A stretch of DNA of 64,000 bases from Collimonas antrihumi (GCF_018304965.1 NZ_JAGQED010000005.1:124001-188000); one strand, 5' to 3'. Shown: positions 40,585-51,724, counted from the first letter of the stretch. The notes: generated by a model from the letters alone, not told the origin. Numbers and translations: made by a program.

Positions 40585-41586
40585 TTATTCCTGATGGTAC
40601 CGCGTCACCAGTTCGACTTCGCTCTTGGAACCGAGGAAAACCGGCACACGCTGGTGCAATTTCTCAGGCTGGATATCCAGGATCGCCTGCTTGCCGTCAG
40701 TTGCCGCGCCGCCGGCTTGTTCGACGATGAAGGCCATCGGGTTGGCTTCGTACATCAGGCGCAGCTTGCCTGGCTTGTCCGGTTCACGCGCATCGGCCGG
40801 ATACATGAAGATGCCACCGCGGTTCAGGATACGATGGACGTCGGCCACCATCGATGCAATCCAGCGCATGTTGAAATCTTTTTGACGCGGACCGGTGCTG
40901 CCGGCCAGCATTTCGTTGACGTAACGTGTGACCGGCGCATGCCAGTGGCGAGCGTTGGAAGAGTTGATCGCGAATTCCTTGGTCTCGGCCGGGATTTGCA
41001 TGTCGCGCTGGGTCAATACCCACGAACCCATCTCACGGTCCAACGTGAAACAATGCACGCCGTTGCCTGTAGTCAGCACCAGCATGGTTTGCGGGCCGTA
41101 CACGGCGTAGCCGGCAGCGACCTGCTTGCGGCCTGACTGCATGAAATCCTGTTCGGTCGGTGAACTCATGCCGTCCGGCGCTTTCAGCACCGAAAAAATA
41201 GTGCCGATAGAGACATTCACATCGATATTGCTGGAGCCGTCGAGCGGATCGAACAACAGCAAGTATTCGCCTTGCGGATAGCGGTTTGGAATCGGATGGA
41301 TGGATTCCATTTCTTCCGAAGCCATGGCGGCCAGGTGACCACCCCACTCGTTGGCTTCCAGCAGGATTTCATTGGAAATGATATCCAGCTTTTTCTGAAC
41401 TTCGCCTTGCACGTTCTCGCTGTCGGCGCTGCCCAGCACTTCACCCAGTGCACCTTTGCCGACGGCGTGGCTGATGGTTTTGCAGGCGCGGCCGACTACT
41501 TCGATCAGCAAGCGCAGTTCTGCCGGAATGCTGTTGTGCAAACGTTGCTGCTCTATCAAATGCTGGGTAAGACTGATACGTTTCAT
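40585..41586 (-). CDS. fbp: Fructose-1,6-bisphosphatase class I
   Basis: A 333-aa class I FBPase of full length. The metal-binding region is EEMESIHP and [24 protein letters not shown], the substrate site includes [27 protein letters not shown], and [20 protein letters not shown] is the final signature. It dephosphorylates fructose-1,6-bisphosphate in gluconeogenesis, in the cytosol. The gene is 52 bases downstream of pepN on the same strand; co-transcription is possible. Confidence 0.96.
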   Translation of the reverse strand: MKRISLTQHLIEQQRLHNSIPAELRLLIEVVGRACKTISHAVGKGALGEVLGSADSENVQGEVQKKLDIISNEILLEANEWGGHLAAMASEEMESIHPIPNRYPQGEYLLLFDPLDGSSNIDVNVSIGTIFSVLKAPDGMSSPTEQDFMQSGRKQVAAGYAVYGPQTMLVLTTGNGVHCFTLDREMGSWVLTQRDMQIPAETKEFAINSSNARHWHAPVTRYVNEMLAGSTGPRQKDFNMRWIASMVADVHRILNRGGIFMYPADAREPDKPGKLRLMYEANPMAFIVEQAGGAATDGKQAILDIQPEKLHQRVPVFLGSKSEVELVTRYHQE

Positions 41587-41638
41587 ATTGCTCTTTCTCT
41601 ATTGTGGCTTTTCACTGAAATGCAGTGAAATGAAAAAC

Positions 41639-44350
41639 TCAATTGGCTAGCGCTTTGCCGATGACTTCCAGGACATCTTTCGACAAGTTCGGTGCTGCTG
41701 CGACGCGCTGCAAAGCGGCACGCATTTTTTCCTGCAGCGCCGGCGCATATTTGCGCCAGCGATCCAGACTGCGTGCCAGGCGCGCCGCAACCTGCGGATT
41801 GACACCGTTGAGTGCGATCACCTGGTCTGCCCAGAATTCATAACCGCTGCCGTCGACAGCATGGAAATTGACCGGATTGCTGCCGCAGAAACTAAAAATC
41901 AAGCTGCGTGCACGGTTCGGATTTTTCAGCGTGAAGGCTGGATGTTCCGACAAAGTGCGGATAGCCGCAACATCGGCAGTGTAAGCCGTAGCTTGCAGAG
42001 CGAACCACTTGTCGATAACCAGCGCTTCCTGTTCGAAATCCTTATAGAATTTTTCCAGGGCCGCGGCCTTCCCCGGCGCGCTGCTGTTAGTCAGCGCGAC
42101 CAGTGCGGCCAAGCGGTCGGTCATGTTGTTGGCGTTATCGTATTGTTGCTGTGCCAGTGCATGCGCGTCGGCATCATCGGCCTGGATCAGATACGACAGG
42201 GCCACGTTCTTCAATGCGCGCTTGCCGGACGCCTCTGCATCGGGGCTGTAAGCGCCCGGTGTCTGGTTGGCGTGATAAGCGGTCAACAGATCATCCTTGA
42301 GCGCCCGGCCTAGTTTGCCGCGCAGGTATTGACGCGACCTGTGGATCGCTTGCGGGTCGATCACTTCGGTCTGCTCTGCCAGCAGCGCTTCCGATGGCAG
42401 TGTCAAGGCTTGCTCACGGAAAGCGGCGTCAAGTGTTGCGTCGTTAAGTATCAAGCCGAATGCCGTGCCCAAGGCGCCGCTATGCGAGGCTGCATTGTTC
42501 AAGACATCTTGCAGCGCCAGCACATGGCCGCCTTGCGAGGCATCCTGTACCGCAGCAGTCAACGCCAGCAAGCTACGGGTAGCCAGGCGCTGACCGGCTT
42601 CCCATCGATTGAACGGATCGCTGTCGTGCGCCAGCAGGAAGGCCAGCTCGGCATCGCTGTATTCAACGTCCAGCACTACCGGCGCAGAGAAATTACGCAA
42701 GATCGACGGCACCGGCGCTTCGGCCACATCGACGAAACGGAAAGTCTGCTGCGCTTTGGTCAACTCAAGTACACGCGTAGTTTCATCGGCGGTACTACCT
42801 TTGCCGTCCGTGCTCAGGCGCAGCGCCATGTCCTTGCCGTTCGCGTCGAGCAGGCCGACCGCAACCGGGATATGGAACGGCAATTTCTTGACCTGGCCCG
42901 GTGTTGCGGCGCAGGTCTGCGACAGTGTCAGCTCATAGGTTTTCCTGGCAGCGTCGTATTTGCTCTGCACTTGCACCCGCGGCGTGCCGGCCTGGCTGTA
43001 CCAGCGTTCGAACTGGCTCAGGTCGCGGCCGTTGGCATCTACCATCGCGGCGCGGAAATCATCGCATTCGACTGCGTGGCCATCGTGGCGTTCGAAGTAC
43101 AGGTCCATGCCCTTGCGGAAGCCGTCGCGGCCAAACAAAGTCTGGTACATGCGCACTACTTCAGCGCCCTTTTCATAAATCGTGACGGTGTAGAAATTAT
43201 TGATTTCGACGTAGGAATCAGGCCGCACCGAATGCGCCATCGGGCCGGCGTCTTCTGGGAACTGCGCCTGGCGCAAGACACGCACATCGTCGATCCGCTT
43301 GACCGCGCGGCCGCTGTCGGTACCAACCATGTCCGCCGAAAATTCCTGGTCGCGGAATACAGTCAAACCCTCTTTCAAGGACAGCTGGAACCAGTCGCGG
43401 CAGGTGACGCGGTTACCGGTCCAGTTGTGGAAATATTCGTGGCCGACTACAGCTTCGATATTGGCGTAGTCGACATCGGTAGCGATACGTGAATTAGCCA
43501 AGACATACTTGGTATTGAAAATGTTCAGGCCCTTGTTTTCCATCGCGCCCATGTTGAAGTCGCCGACGGCAACGATCATGAAGCGATCCAGGTCAAGCTC
43601 CAGGCCGAAGCGCTCTTCATCCCAGCGAATGCTGTTGATCAGCGAGTCCATGGCGTGCTGGGTCTTGTCGAGGTTGCCGTCTTCTACCCAGACTTGCAGC
43701 AAGACTTCGCGGCCGGATTTCAATGTGTACTTTTGTTCCTGGCAAACCAGATTGCCCGCCACCAGCGCAAACAGATAGGACGGCTTCTTGAACGGGTCTT
43801 CCCACTTGGCATAGTGGCGGCCGTCGGCCAGATCGCCCTCTTCGATCAGATTGCCGTTCGACAGCAGCACTGGATATTTTTTCTTGTCGGCGCGCAGCAT
43901 GACGGTGTATTTGGCCATCACATCGGGACGGTCCGGGAAATAGGTAATCTTGCGGAAGCCTTCAGCTTCGCACTGAGTGAAAAAATTGCCGTTGGACACA
44001 TACAAACCCATCAACGACGTATTTTTTTCCGGATTGGTCAGCGTTTCAATTTCCAGCACGACCTTGGCCGGCGCCGAGGCGATGCGCAATTTTCCCGCTT
44101 CCAGCTGGTACTGGCCAGGTTTCAATTGCTTGCCGTTGAGGCGCAACTGCACCAGTTCCAGTTCTTCGCCGAACAAGACGATTTCCTTGCTGCTGCTGGC
44201 TGGATTGCGGCGCATCGTGATGCGGGTGGCGATACGGGTCGCTGCGGGGTCGAGGTCGAAGCCCATGTCGACGGTGTCGACCAGGAAGGCAGGAACGGTG
44301 TAATCCTTACGAAGGATGGTTAGTGGTGTGGCGGAGGTGTCTGTGCGCAT
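41639..44350 (-). CDS. pepN: Aminopeptidase N (M1 family)
   Basis: A 903-aa M1 zinc aminopeptidase close to the E. coli PepN length. The exopeptidase motif is MGAMENKGLNIF, the zinc site HEYFHNWTGNRVTCRDWFQ with the third ligand in LTVFRDQEF, and a proton-donor tyrosine is likely in NFYTVTIYEKGAEVVRM. The C-terminal helical domain (about 560-903) is complete. It trims N-terminal residues from peptides in the cytosol. The ATG at 44350 is followed by AcRTDTSATPLTILR-like family start. A 13-bp tandem array lies 29 bases upstream. Confidence 0.96.
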   Translation of the reverse strand: MRTDTSATPLTILRKDYTVPAFLVDTVDMGFDLDPAATRIATRITMRRNPASSSKEIVLFGEELELVQLRLNGKQLKPGQYQLEAGKLRIASAPAKVVLEIETLTNPEKNTSLMGLYVSNGNFFTQCEAEGFRKITYFPDRPDVMAKYTVMLRADKKKYPVLLSNGNLIEEGDLADGRHYAKWEDPFKKPSYLFALVAGNLVCQEQKYTLKSGREVLLQVWVEDGNLDKTQHAMDSLINSIRWDEERFGLELDLDRFMIVAVGDFNMGAMENKGLNIFNTKYVLANSRIATDVDYANIEAVVGHEYFHNWTGNRVTCRDWFQLSLKEGLTVFRDQEFSADMVGTDSGRAVKRIDDVRVLRQAQFPEDAGPMAHSVRPDSYVEINNFYTVTIYEKGAEVVRMYQTLFGRDGFRKGMDLYFERHDGHAVECDDFRAAMVDANGRDLSQFERWYSQAGTPRVQVQSKYDAARKTYELTLSQTCAATPGQVKKLPFHIPVAVGLLDANGKDMALRLSTDGKGSTADETTRVLELTKAQQTFRFVDVAEAPVPSILRNFSAPVVLDVEYSDAELAFLLAHDSDPFNRWEAGQRLATRSLLALTAAVQDASQGGHVLALQDVLNNAASHSGALGTAFGLILNDATLDAAFREQALTLPSEALLAEQTEVIDPQAIHRSRQYLRGKLGRALKDDLLTAYHANQTPGAYSPDAEASGKRALKNVALSYLIQADDADAHALAQQQYDNANNMTDRLAALVALTNSSAPGKAAALEKFYKDFEQEALVIDKWFALQATAYTADVAAIRTLSEHPAFTLKNPNRARSLIFSFCGSNPVNFHAVDGSGYEFWADQVIALNGVNPQVAARLARSLDRWRKYAPALQEKMRAALQRVAAAPNLSKDVLEVIGKALAN

Positions 44351-44889
44351 GGAGAGTAGTCTGGTGACGGTTAATTTTGATAACTGCGATTGATAACTAC
44401 AGCTGATAACTATGGCTGGTAACTACAGTCGGCAACTAGTGGGTCTGCTAAGGATCGCTCAGTGACTTGCTCAATGATTTGGTTAATAACGTGGCTGACA
44501 AGGTGGCCGGTTAGTCTCAATAATTCGGGCAGACTGTGATTCTACCAATCAAAGCGCAAAGCTTCATGCAATTTGCAGCGGGACTGCAACGGGATGACAA
44601 CCTTATCGTAGATCTGGCCCGATTTGGCTATAAGTTGCAAATAAAGGCCTAGAGTGCAAACTTGTTAAAATTATCATAAAATCACTGTTTCTTTTCTATC
44701 GAACTGTGCGCCGGCCGCCGAAGTTACAGAGTGTCACAAAGTGATAGAGCAACACTATCAGGACTTGGCTAAAATGACATAGTCCAGCGATGCCCGCCAG
44801 TCAGACAGAATTGACGCTGCCAACACCAGATGCTGCCTATCAGGCAAACCATGGAACAGGCCTGCACATCCCCCACGAAGAGGAATTAC
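44351..44889. other. Divergent promoter region of pepN and the DUF4136 lipoprotein gene
   Basis: 539 gene-free bases. The pepN-proximal part holds the 13-bp array (44379-44443). Around 44655-44690 an AT-rich stretch (GTTAAAATTATCATAAAATC) could hold a promoter. At 44742-44760 TGATAG-N7-CTATCA is a small inverted repeat, with TTGGCT-like and TAAAAT elements just after it for the plus-strand gene. No ORF is convincing. Confidence 0.4.
44379..44443 (+). repeat. 13-bp tandem repeat, five units
   Basis: GATAACT begins at 44379, 44392 and 44405, then GGTAACT at 44418 and GGCAACT at 44431, exactly 13 bases apart, with related 6-base spacers (GCGATT, ACAGCT, ATGGCT, ACAGTC, AGTGGG). The units decay from left to right. 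Confidence 0.8.
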
Positions 44890-45522
44890 ATGAAACGTAT
44901 CATCAGTCTCGGTTTAGCTGCGCTTACACTACTGCTGGGCGGCTGCGCCACGGTCATCCGCAGCGACGTTACCGCCTTCAACGAATGGCCGGCCGATTTG
45001 CCGAATAAGTCCTATGTGTTCGAACACACGGCGGCACAGAGCAATGATCTGGAATATCGGAATTATGAAAATCTGGTGGGCGCCGAACTACAGCGCCTGG
45101 GATTCATACCTGCAGGCAACACCAGCCCACAATTGAAAGTCGCCCTTCTCTATGACATCGCCGCGCACGACGTCCGCGTAGTGGAGCCGGTAGTTGCCGA
45201 CCCGATGTGGCCCGGCCCTTACGGACCTTACGGCTGGGGCCGGCCAGGGCTGTACAGCCCGTTTTACGATCCGTTCTGGTACGCACCGCAAGTTATAGGC
45301 CAACGCGAATACAACTATCAGTTATTCCAGCGTCGCCTGAATATCGCGATCACGCGTGCCGGCAACGGCCAGAAACTGTATGACGTTACCGTCTCCAGCC
45401 AAGGCAAGATGAATTCGCTGCCAGCCGTGATGCCGTACATGATACGCAGCGCATTTACCGATTTCCCGGGGAAAAGCGGTGTCCCGCATCAGGTTGAGCT
45501 AAAGGTTGAAGATCAAAAATAG
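44890..45522 (+). CDS. DUF4136-type lipoprotein
   Basis: A 210-aa lipoprotein: signal LISLGLAALTLLLGGC-like with lipobox LLGGC. A DUF4136-like domain follows: VTAFNEWPADLPNKSYVFE, then EYRNYENLVGAELQRLGF, KVALLYDI, and the late YDVTVSSQGKMNSLPAVMPYMIRSAFTDFPG. A Tyr/Trp/Pro/Gly-rich insert (MWPGPYGPYGWGRPGLYSPFYDPFW) sits in the middle. These small envelope lipoproteins are common and uncharacterised. The ATG has AGAGGA 6 bases upstream, and a strong hairpin terminator follows. Confidence 0.82.
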   Translation: MKRIISLGLAALTLLLGGCATVIRSDVTAFNEWPADLPNKSYVFEHTAAQSNDLEYRNYENLVGAELQRLGFIPAGNTSPQLKVALLYDIAAHDVRVVEPVVADPMWPGPYGPYGWGRPGLYSPFYDPFWYAPQVIGQREYNYQLFQRRLNIAITRAGNGQKLYDVTVSSQGKMNSLPAVMPYMIRSAFTDFPGKSGVPHQVELKVEDQK

Positions 45523-45560
45523 AAATCCTGCAGCAATCCCGCAGTAACCCCATATACGAC

Positions 45561-45604
45561 AAAACGGCCTGTGTTCTCATTTCGATGAGACCACAGGCCG
45601 TTTT
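45561..45604. terminator. Bidirectional Rho-independent terminator
   Basis: AAAACGGCCTGTG and CACAGGCCGTTTT, with inner TCTCAT/ATGAGA pairing around TTCG, form a long hairpin with A4 and T4 flanks. It sits between the convergent lipoprotein gene and the small membrane protein gene at 45625. Confidence 0.92.
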
Positions 45605-45624
45605 AGTATTGCGCGGGAATATTT

Positions 45625-45804
45625 TCAGCTATAAAACCATTCGCTGGCAAACGTGATGAAACCGATCAATATCACCGACAGCACCAACACAATCAACAAG
45701 CGGCCAAATTTGGGCGAACCTTCACTACCGGTCGCCTGCTCTTCCGGATGATTCATCGGGTTGTCCAGATGCCCATCCTGCTGCTGTTTTAAAGGATCAT
45801 TCAT
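45625..45804 (-). CDS. Small single-span membrane protein (59 aa)
   Basis: A 59-codon gene, MNDPLKQQQDGHLDNPMN..., with a polar Gln/Asp/Glu-rich N-terminal 30 residues and one membrane helix at 35-52 (LLIVLVLSVILIGFITFA), ending SEWFYS. GAGG lies 5 bases before the ATG. It starts 7 bases after the stop of the quinone oxidoreductase and ends at the strong terminator, so it is the last gene of that operon. Bitopic, N-terminus probably cytosolic. Function unknown. Confidence 0.72.
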   Translation of the reverse strand: MNDPLKQQQDGHLDNPMNHPEEQATGSEGSPKFGRLLIVLVLSVILIGFITFASEWFYS

Positions 45805-45811
45805 AACTGCC

Positions 45812-46786
45812 TCAAGGAATCAAAATAGTTGAGCCAGTGGTTTTGCGCGACTCCAGGTCGATATGCGCTTGCGCCACATCTTTCAAGGCATATCGCTGAT
45901 TGATTTCAATCGTGATTTTCTTACTATCTACCATCTGGAACAGGTCTGCCGCCGCCGCATCCAGATCGGCGCGACTGGAAATATAACTCGGCAGCGAAGG
46001 CCGGGTAATAGTCAGCGAGCCGCGCGAAGCCAGCTCATTCAGGCTGAACGGCGGCACTGCGCCGGAAGCGTTACCGAAACTGACCATGGCGCCCAGCGGC
46101 GCCAGGCTATCCAGCGAGCCGATGAAAGTATCCTTGCCAATCGAGTCGTAGACCACCGGCACGCCTTTGCCACCGGTAATTTCCCGGACCCGTTCGACGA
46201 AATTTTCGGTCTTGTAGTTGATCACATGGGCACAACCGGCCGTGGTCGCCAACGCCGCTTTTTCAGCTGAGCTGACCGTGCCGATCATCGTTACACCCAG
46301 CGCTTTGGCCCATTGGCAGGCAATCAGGCCGACGCCGCCGGCAGCGGCGTGAAACAGGATGGTTTCGCCGCCGCGCAAAGGGAAGGTGCGGCGAAACAAG
46401 TATTGCACAGTCAAACCTTGCAGCGTCATCGCTGCAGCGGTATCGAAACTGATGGAATCAGGTAATTTGACCAGGAACGCGGCAGGCATCACACGCGCCT
46501 CGGAATACGCACCATTGGGACGCGTGGCATACGACACCCTGTCGCCCACTTTGACGTGCTGCACGCCAGCGCCAACCGCCTCGATCACGCCGGCAGCTTC
46601 CTGCCCCAGGCCGCCTGGCAATGGCTGCGGATACAAGCCGGTGCGAAAGTAGACATCGATAAAATTCAAACCGCAAGCGACATGCCGTATCCGCACTTCG
46701 CCCAACCCTGGTTCGCCGACCTCCACATCGACATATTCCATCACTTCCGGGCCACCGGTCCTCGACATCCTGATTGCTTTTACCAT
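45812..46786 (-). CDS. qor: NADPH:quinone oxidoreductase (zeta-crystallin type)
   Basis: A 324-aa medium-chain dehydrogenase/reductase of the quinone-oxidoreductase branch, without zinc ligands. It shows GLNFIDVYFRTGLYPQPLPGGLGQEAAGVI at the catalytic domain, the Rossmann motif HAAAGGVGLIACQWAKALG, and YALKDVAQAHIDLESRKTTGSTIL at the end. It reduces quinones by one-electron transfer with NADPH. The ATG at 46786 has GGAGG upstream, with a longish 11-base spacing. It heads a two-gene unit with the small membrane protein. Confidence 0.92.
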   Translation of the reverse strand: MVKAIRMSRTGGPEVMEYVDVEVGEPGLGEVRIRHVACGLNFIDVYFRTGLYPQPLPGGLGQEAAGVIEAVGAGVQHVKVGDRVSYATRPNGAYSEARVMPAAFLVKLPDSISFDTAAAMTLQGLTVQYLFRRTFPLRGGETILFHAAAGGVGLIACQWAKALGVTMIGTVSSAEKAALATTAGCAHVINYKTENFVERVREITGGKGVPVVYDSIGKDTFIGSLDSLAPLGAMVSFGNASGAVPPFSLNELASRGSLTITRPSLPSYISSRADLDAAAADLFQMVDSKKITIEINQRYALKDVAQAHIDLESRKTTGSTILIP

Positions 46787-46832
46787 GATTGTTATCACCT
46801 CCAAATAATGCGTCTGACTGCCTCAAATCCCC

Positions 46833-46890
46833 GTTTTTTTCTCTTGTTTTTGTTTTTGCTTTTGTTTTTGCTTTTGTTTTTTATTTCTTT
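46833..46890 (+). repeat. T-rich low-complexity tract
   Basis: After a T7 run and CTCTTG, the unit TTTTTGCTTTTG repeats at least twice, flanked by TTTTTG units, so the tract is nearly pure T with periodic G and C. It fills the gap between the DMT transporter 3' end and the qor promoter, and could vary by slippage. Confidence 0.6.
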
Positions 46891-47800
46891 ACGTTTTCTT
46901 TTTTGAAATCAGATAAATACCAGCCAACACCAGACCGGTACCGGTCAATTGAATCGCCGTTACCGGTTCCGCCAAAATCAATGCCCCCAAAAACAGGGTG
47001 GATACCGGCCCTACCATGCCGGCCTGCGCCGCAGTCGCCGGACCGATGCGCGCCACGGCGATCATCGTCATGAATACCGGCAGCACCGTGCAAAACACGG
47101 CATTAATGACCGACAAACCATACACGGCCGGCGGTTGTTGCCACAGAATCGGCAGTGGCCGCAACAGCACGAACTGCAAAATACAAGCGGCACAAGACAC
47201 ACACATCGCGTAAGCCACCAGTCGCATCGCCCCGACCCGATTCACCAGTTCCCCGGACAGCATCAGGTATAGCGCATAACTGATTGCCGCGCCCAGCACC
47301 AGCGCACTGCCCAGGCCGACATTCGATCCCCCCAGGCGCACATCGTGCAGGAACACCAGCACGGTTCCCATATAGGAAATCAGTAAAGCAACCCATTCCA
47401 GCCAACTCACCCGGCGCCGATAAAACAAGAACGACATCAACAACACGAACGAAGGCGTCAAGAACAAGATCAGGCGCTCCAGCCCGGCAGAAATATACTG
47501 CAAGCCGAGAAAATCGAGAAAACTCGACAGGTAGTACCCAATCAGCCCCAGCACCACAATCCGCACCCGGTCGACATTCGACAACGGCGCTTCACTGCGC
47601 GCTTTCCACAAGGCTACCGCGGAAAACAAAGGCAACGCAAACAACATGCGAAACGTAATCAGCAACACAGCGTCAACCTGATAACGATATATCAGCTTGG
47701 CGACGATCGCCTTGGCGGAAAACAGAATGGCGCCGGCGACCGCGATTGCCAAGCCGCCAAGAAAAATCTGGCGGCTACCAGGGTGTAACTTGCTGCTCAT
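46889..47800 (-). CDS. DMT/EamA-family transporter
   Basis: A 303-aa inner-membrane protein with ten predicted helices and two EamA units: GGLAIAVAGAILFSAKAIVAKL, LVLGLIGYYLSSFLDFLGLQYISAGLERLILFLTP, and GLGSALVLGAAISYALYLMLSG to ARIGPATAAQAGMVGPVSTLFLGALILAEPVT. The last motif is the second-repeat signature. Substrate (metabolite export) unknown. The ATG at 47800 has only a weak GGGCAA upstream; an in-frame ATG 36 codons earlier would add a non-hydrophobic extension, so the short start is better. Single gene. Confidence 0.88.
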   Translation of the reverse strand: MSSKLHPGSRQIFLGGLAIAVAGAILFSAKAIVAKLIYRYQVDAVLLITFRMLFALPLFSAVALWKARSEAPLSNVDRVRIVVLGLIGYYLSSFLDFLGLQYISAGLERLILFLTPSFVLLMSFLFYRRRVSWLEWVALLISYMGTVLVFLHDVRLGGSNVGLGSALVLGAAISYALYLMLSGELVNRVGAMRLVAYAMCVSCAACILQFVLLRPLPILWQQPPAVYGLSVINAVFCTVLPVFMTMIAVARIGPATAAQAGMVGPVSTLFLGALILAEPVTAIQLTGTGLVLAGIYLISKKKT

Positions 47801-47927
47801 TGCTTGCCCGTGATGGAATTGTAATAGGTATGTGGAAATCGCGTTGCTAAGGGAACGAATAGGAACGAACAAGAAAACTTCGCTCCCTGTCCCGTCCTGA
47901 AAGCGCAATCACGGATGACGGACAATC

Positions 47928-49427
<1,500 letters not shown>

Positions 49428-49563
49428 GTTTTGGCGGGCTTGGTTGAAAAGGTAAGTAAGGAGATAAGCAAGTGGATTCAGTGGATTTCAGTCGATTTCT
49501 GGAAAGTGCGATATGGTAAAATTGCGCTTTGATTATAGCTAACTCAAGCAAGAAAGAACCATC

Positions 49564-50289
49564 ATGGCTGGACACAGCAAATGGGCCAACATTAAGCATA
49601 AGAAGGCCGCCACCGATGCCAAACGCGGCAAAATCTGGACCCGGCTGATCAAGGAAATCACCGTTGCGGCCCGTATGGGCGGCGGCGATGTCGATGCCAA
49701 TCCGCGTTTGCGGCTGGCAATCGACAAGGCATCCGATGCCAATATGCCAAAGGATAACGTAACCCGGGCAATCCAGCGCGGCAGCGGCGGCCTGGACGGT
49801 GTCAACTATGAAGAAGTGCGTTACGAAGGTTACGGCATCAACGGCGCCGCCATCATTGTCGATTGCATGACTGACAACAGAATTCGCACCGTGGCCGAAG
49901 TCCGCCATGCGTTTTCCAAATTCGGCGGCAACATGGGCACCGAAGGCTCGGTGGCCTTCATGTTCAAGCATTGCGGCCAGTTGCTGTTTGCGCCCGGCAC
50001 CAATGAGGACGCTCTGATGGAAGCCGCGCTGGAAGCCGGCGCCGAGGATGTCGTTACCGATGACGAAGGCGGGATTGAAGTTATTTCCGCACCGCATGAT
50101 TTCGCAGCGCTCAAAGAGGCGTTGGAAAAAGCCGGTTTCAAAGCCGAAATGGCCGAAATCATCATGAAGCCGGCGACCGAAACCGTGTTTTCGGGCGACG
50201 ATGCGATCAAGATGCAAAAGCTGCTCGACGCCCTGGAAAACCTGGACGACGTGCAAGAAATTTACAGTAACGCAGTAATTGAAGACTGA
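49564..50289 (+). CDS. yebC: YebC/PmpR-family protein
   Basis: A 241-aa protein with the family start [25 protein letters not shown], then [27 protein letters not shown] and [22 protein letters not shown]. Family proteins act on quorum/transcription control in Pseudomonas (PmpR), and recent work links YebC to translation of proline-rich stretches. It heads the conserved block with purD, hemF, nadD, rsfS, rlmH, maf and rng. Ribosome site AAGAAAGAA; the start is fixed by the conserved N-terminus. Confidence 0.95.
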   Translation: MAGHSKWANIKHKKAATDAKRGKIWTRLIKEITVAARMGGGDVDANPRLRLAIDKASDANMPKDNVTRAIQRGSGGLDGVNYEEVRYEGYGINGAAIIVDCMTDNRIRTVAEVRHAFSKFGGNMGTEGSVAFMFKHCGQLLFAPGTNEDALMEAALEAGAEDVVTDDEGGIEVISAPHDFAALKEALEKAGFKAEMAEIIMKPATETVFSGDDAIKMQKLLDALENLDDVQEIYSNAVIED

Positions 50290-50308
50290 CTCGGATCGTA
50301 AAATTTTT

Positions 50309-51583
50309 ATGAAAATTCTCGTAGTGGGCTCTGGCGGCCGTGAGCATGCCCTGGCGTGGAAAATCGCCCAATCACCGCGCATACAAACTGTCTACGTGGC
50401 GCCTGGCAATGGCGGGACGGCGCTGGATCAGCGGCTGGAAAACATCGACATTACCGATCCTGCGGCGCTGGCGGATTTCGTCGTGCGGGAACATGTCGCG
50501 CTTACCGTAGTCGGCCCTGAAACCCCGCTGGCTGCCGGTATCGTGAATATTTTCCGCGACCGCGGCTTGAAGATTTTCGGACCGACACGTGAAGCGGCGC
50601 AGCTGGAAAGCTCGAAAGACTTCGCCAAATCGTTCATGCAACGGCATCACATCCCGACTGCCGAATATCAAACCTTCTCCGACGTCAACGCCGCCCATCA
50701 TTACATCGACCAAAAAGGCGCCCCGATCGTCATCAAGGCCGATGGCCTGGCTGCCGGCAAAGGCGTAGTGGTTGCCATGACCATCGAAGAAGCGCATGGC
50801 GCGGTCGATATGATGCTGTCCGATAATCGCCTTGGCGATGCCGGCGCACGCGTGGTGATCGAAGAATTCCTGGCGGGCGAGGAAGCCAGCTTCATCGTCA
50901 TGGTCGACGGCAAGAACATCTTGCCGCTGGCAACCAGCCAGGACCATAAGCGCCTCAAGGATGACGACCAGGGGCCGAACACCGGCGGCATGGGTGCTTA
51001 TTCGCCGGCGCCTATCGTCACCCCGGCATTGCACGCGCGCGTCATGCGGGAAATCATTACCCCCACCGTGCAAGGCATGGCCAAGGACGGCATTCCGTTC
51101 AGCGGCTTTTTGTATGCCGGCCTGATGATCGACGACAAAGGCAATCCAAAGACACTGGAATTCAATTGCCGCATGGGCGATCCGGAAACCCAGCCGATCA
51201 TGGCGCGCCTGAAAACCGATCTGCTGACCGTGATGGAACACGCCGTCAGCGGCACGCTGGACACGATTGAACTTGAGTGGGATCGCCGTACTGCGCTGGG
51301 TGTGGTGATGGCCGCCGCCGGCTATCCTGACGCTCCGCGCAAGGATGACCTGATTTCCGGGATTCCCGCCGAGACTGCCGACACGGTGACATTCCATGCC
51401 GGCACCACCCTCAACGGTGAGCGCCTGACCACTTCCGGTGGCCGGGTTCTATGCGTGGTCGGCCTGGGCGACAGTGTCAAAGTGGCACAGAAGCAGGCTT
51501 ACAGCGTGGTCGACTCGATTCATTTCAGCGGCGCGCAATTCCGCCGCGATATCGGCTGGCGGGCACTCAAGAAGCATGCCTGA
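50309..51583 (+). CDS. purD: Phosphoribosylamine-glycine ligase
   Basis: A 424-aa GAR synthetase. It has an N-terminal MKILVVGSGGREHALAWKIA, ATP-grasp motifs IVIKADGLAAGKGVVVA and LEFNCRMGDPETQPIMARL, and HKRLKDDDQGPNTGGMGAYSPAP at the active site. It catalyses the second step of purine synthesis, ATP + phosphoribosylamine + glycine. The ATG at 50309 matches the family start; the ribosome site is weak. 20 bases after yebC. Confidence 0.96.
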   Translation: MKILVVGSGGREHALAWKIAQSPRIQTVYVAPGNGGTALDQRLENIDITDPAALADFVVREHVALTVVGPETPLAAGIVNIFRDRGLKIFGPTREAAQLESSKDFAKSFMQRHHIPTAEYQTFSDVNAAHHYIDQKGAPIVIKADGLAAGKGVVVAMTIEEAHGAVDMMLSDNRLGDAGARVVIEEFLAGEEASFIVMVDGKNILPLATSQDHKRLKDDDQGPNTGGMGAYSPAPIVTPALHARVMREIITPTVQGMAKDGIPFSGFLYAGLMIDDKGNPKTLEFNCRMGDPETQPIMARLKTDLLTVMEHAVSGTLDTIELEWDRRTALGVVMAAAGYPDAPRKDDLISGIPAETADTVTFHAGTTLNGERLTTSGGRVLCVVGLGDSVKVAQKQAYSVVDSIHFSGAQFRRDIGWRALKKHA

Positions 51584-51600
51584 TCAGGCAACCATAACAC

Positions 51601-51691
51601 GTAGGGTGGGGCCCCGTGCCCACGCGGGATGTCGCGCCGATGTAGTGCAGCAGTGCGTTTCAGCGTGGGCAAAAGAACTTGCCCACCCTAC
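51601..51691. repeat. REP-like inverted repeat between purD and hemF
   Basis: The outer arms GTAGGGTGGG and CCCACCCTAC enclose an inner CCACGC/GCGTGGG pair, giving a cruciform or bicornuate hairpin across 91 bases. GTAGGGTGGGC elements are scattered in many proteobacterial genomes. Here it sits inside the housekeeping operon and could act as transcript processing or attenuation site. Confidence 0.7.
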
Positions 51692-51724
51692 TTCTTTTAG
51701 CGCAAGCACTACTCTTCTCTCCCG

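Noticed and set aside
42329-43492. 387-codon plus-strand ORF over pepN
   Set aside because: Exact antisense of pepN with all its motifs; no ribosome site.
44379-44443. CRISPR array
   Set aside because: 13-bp units with 6-bp variable parts are too short, and there are no cas genes.
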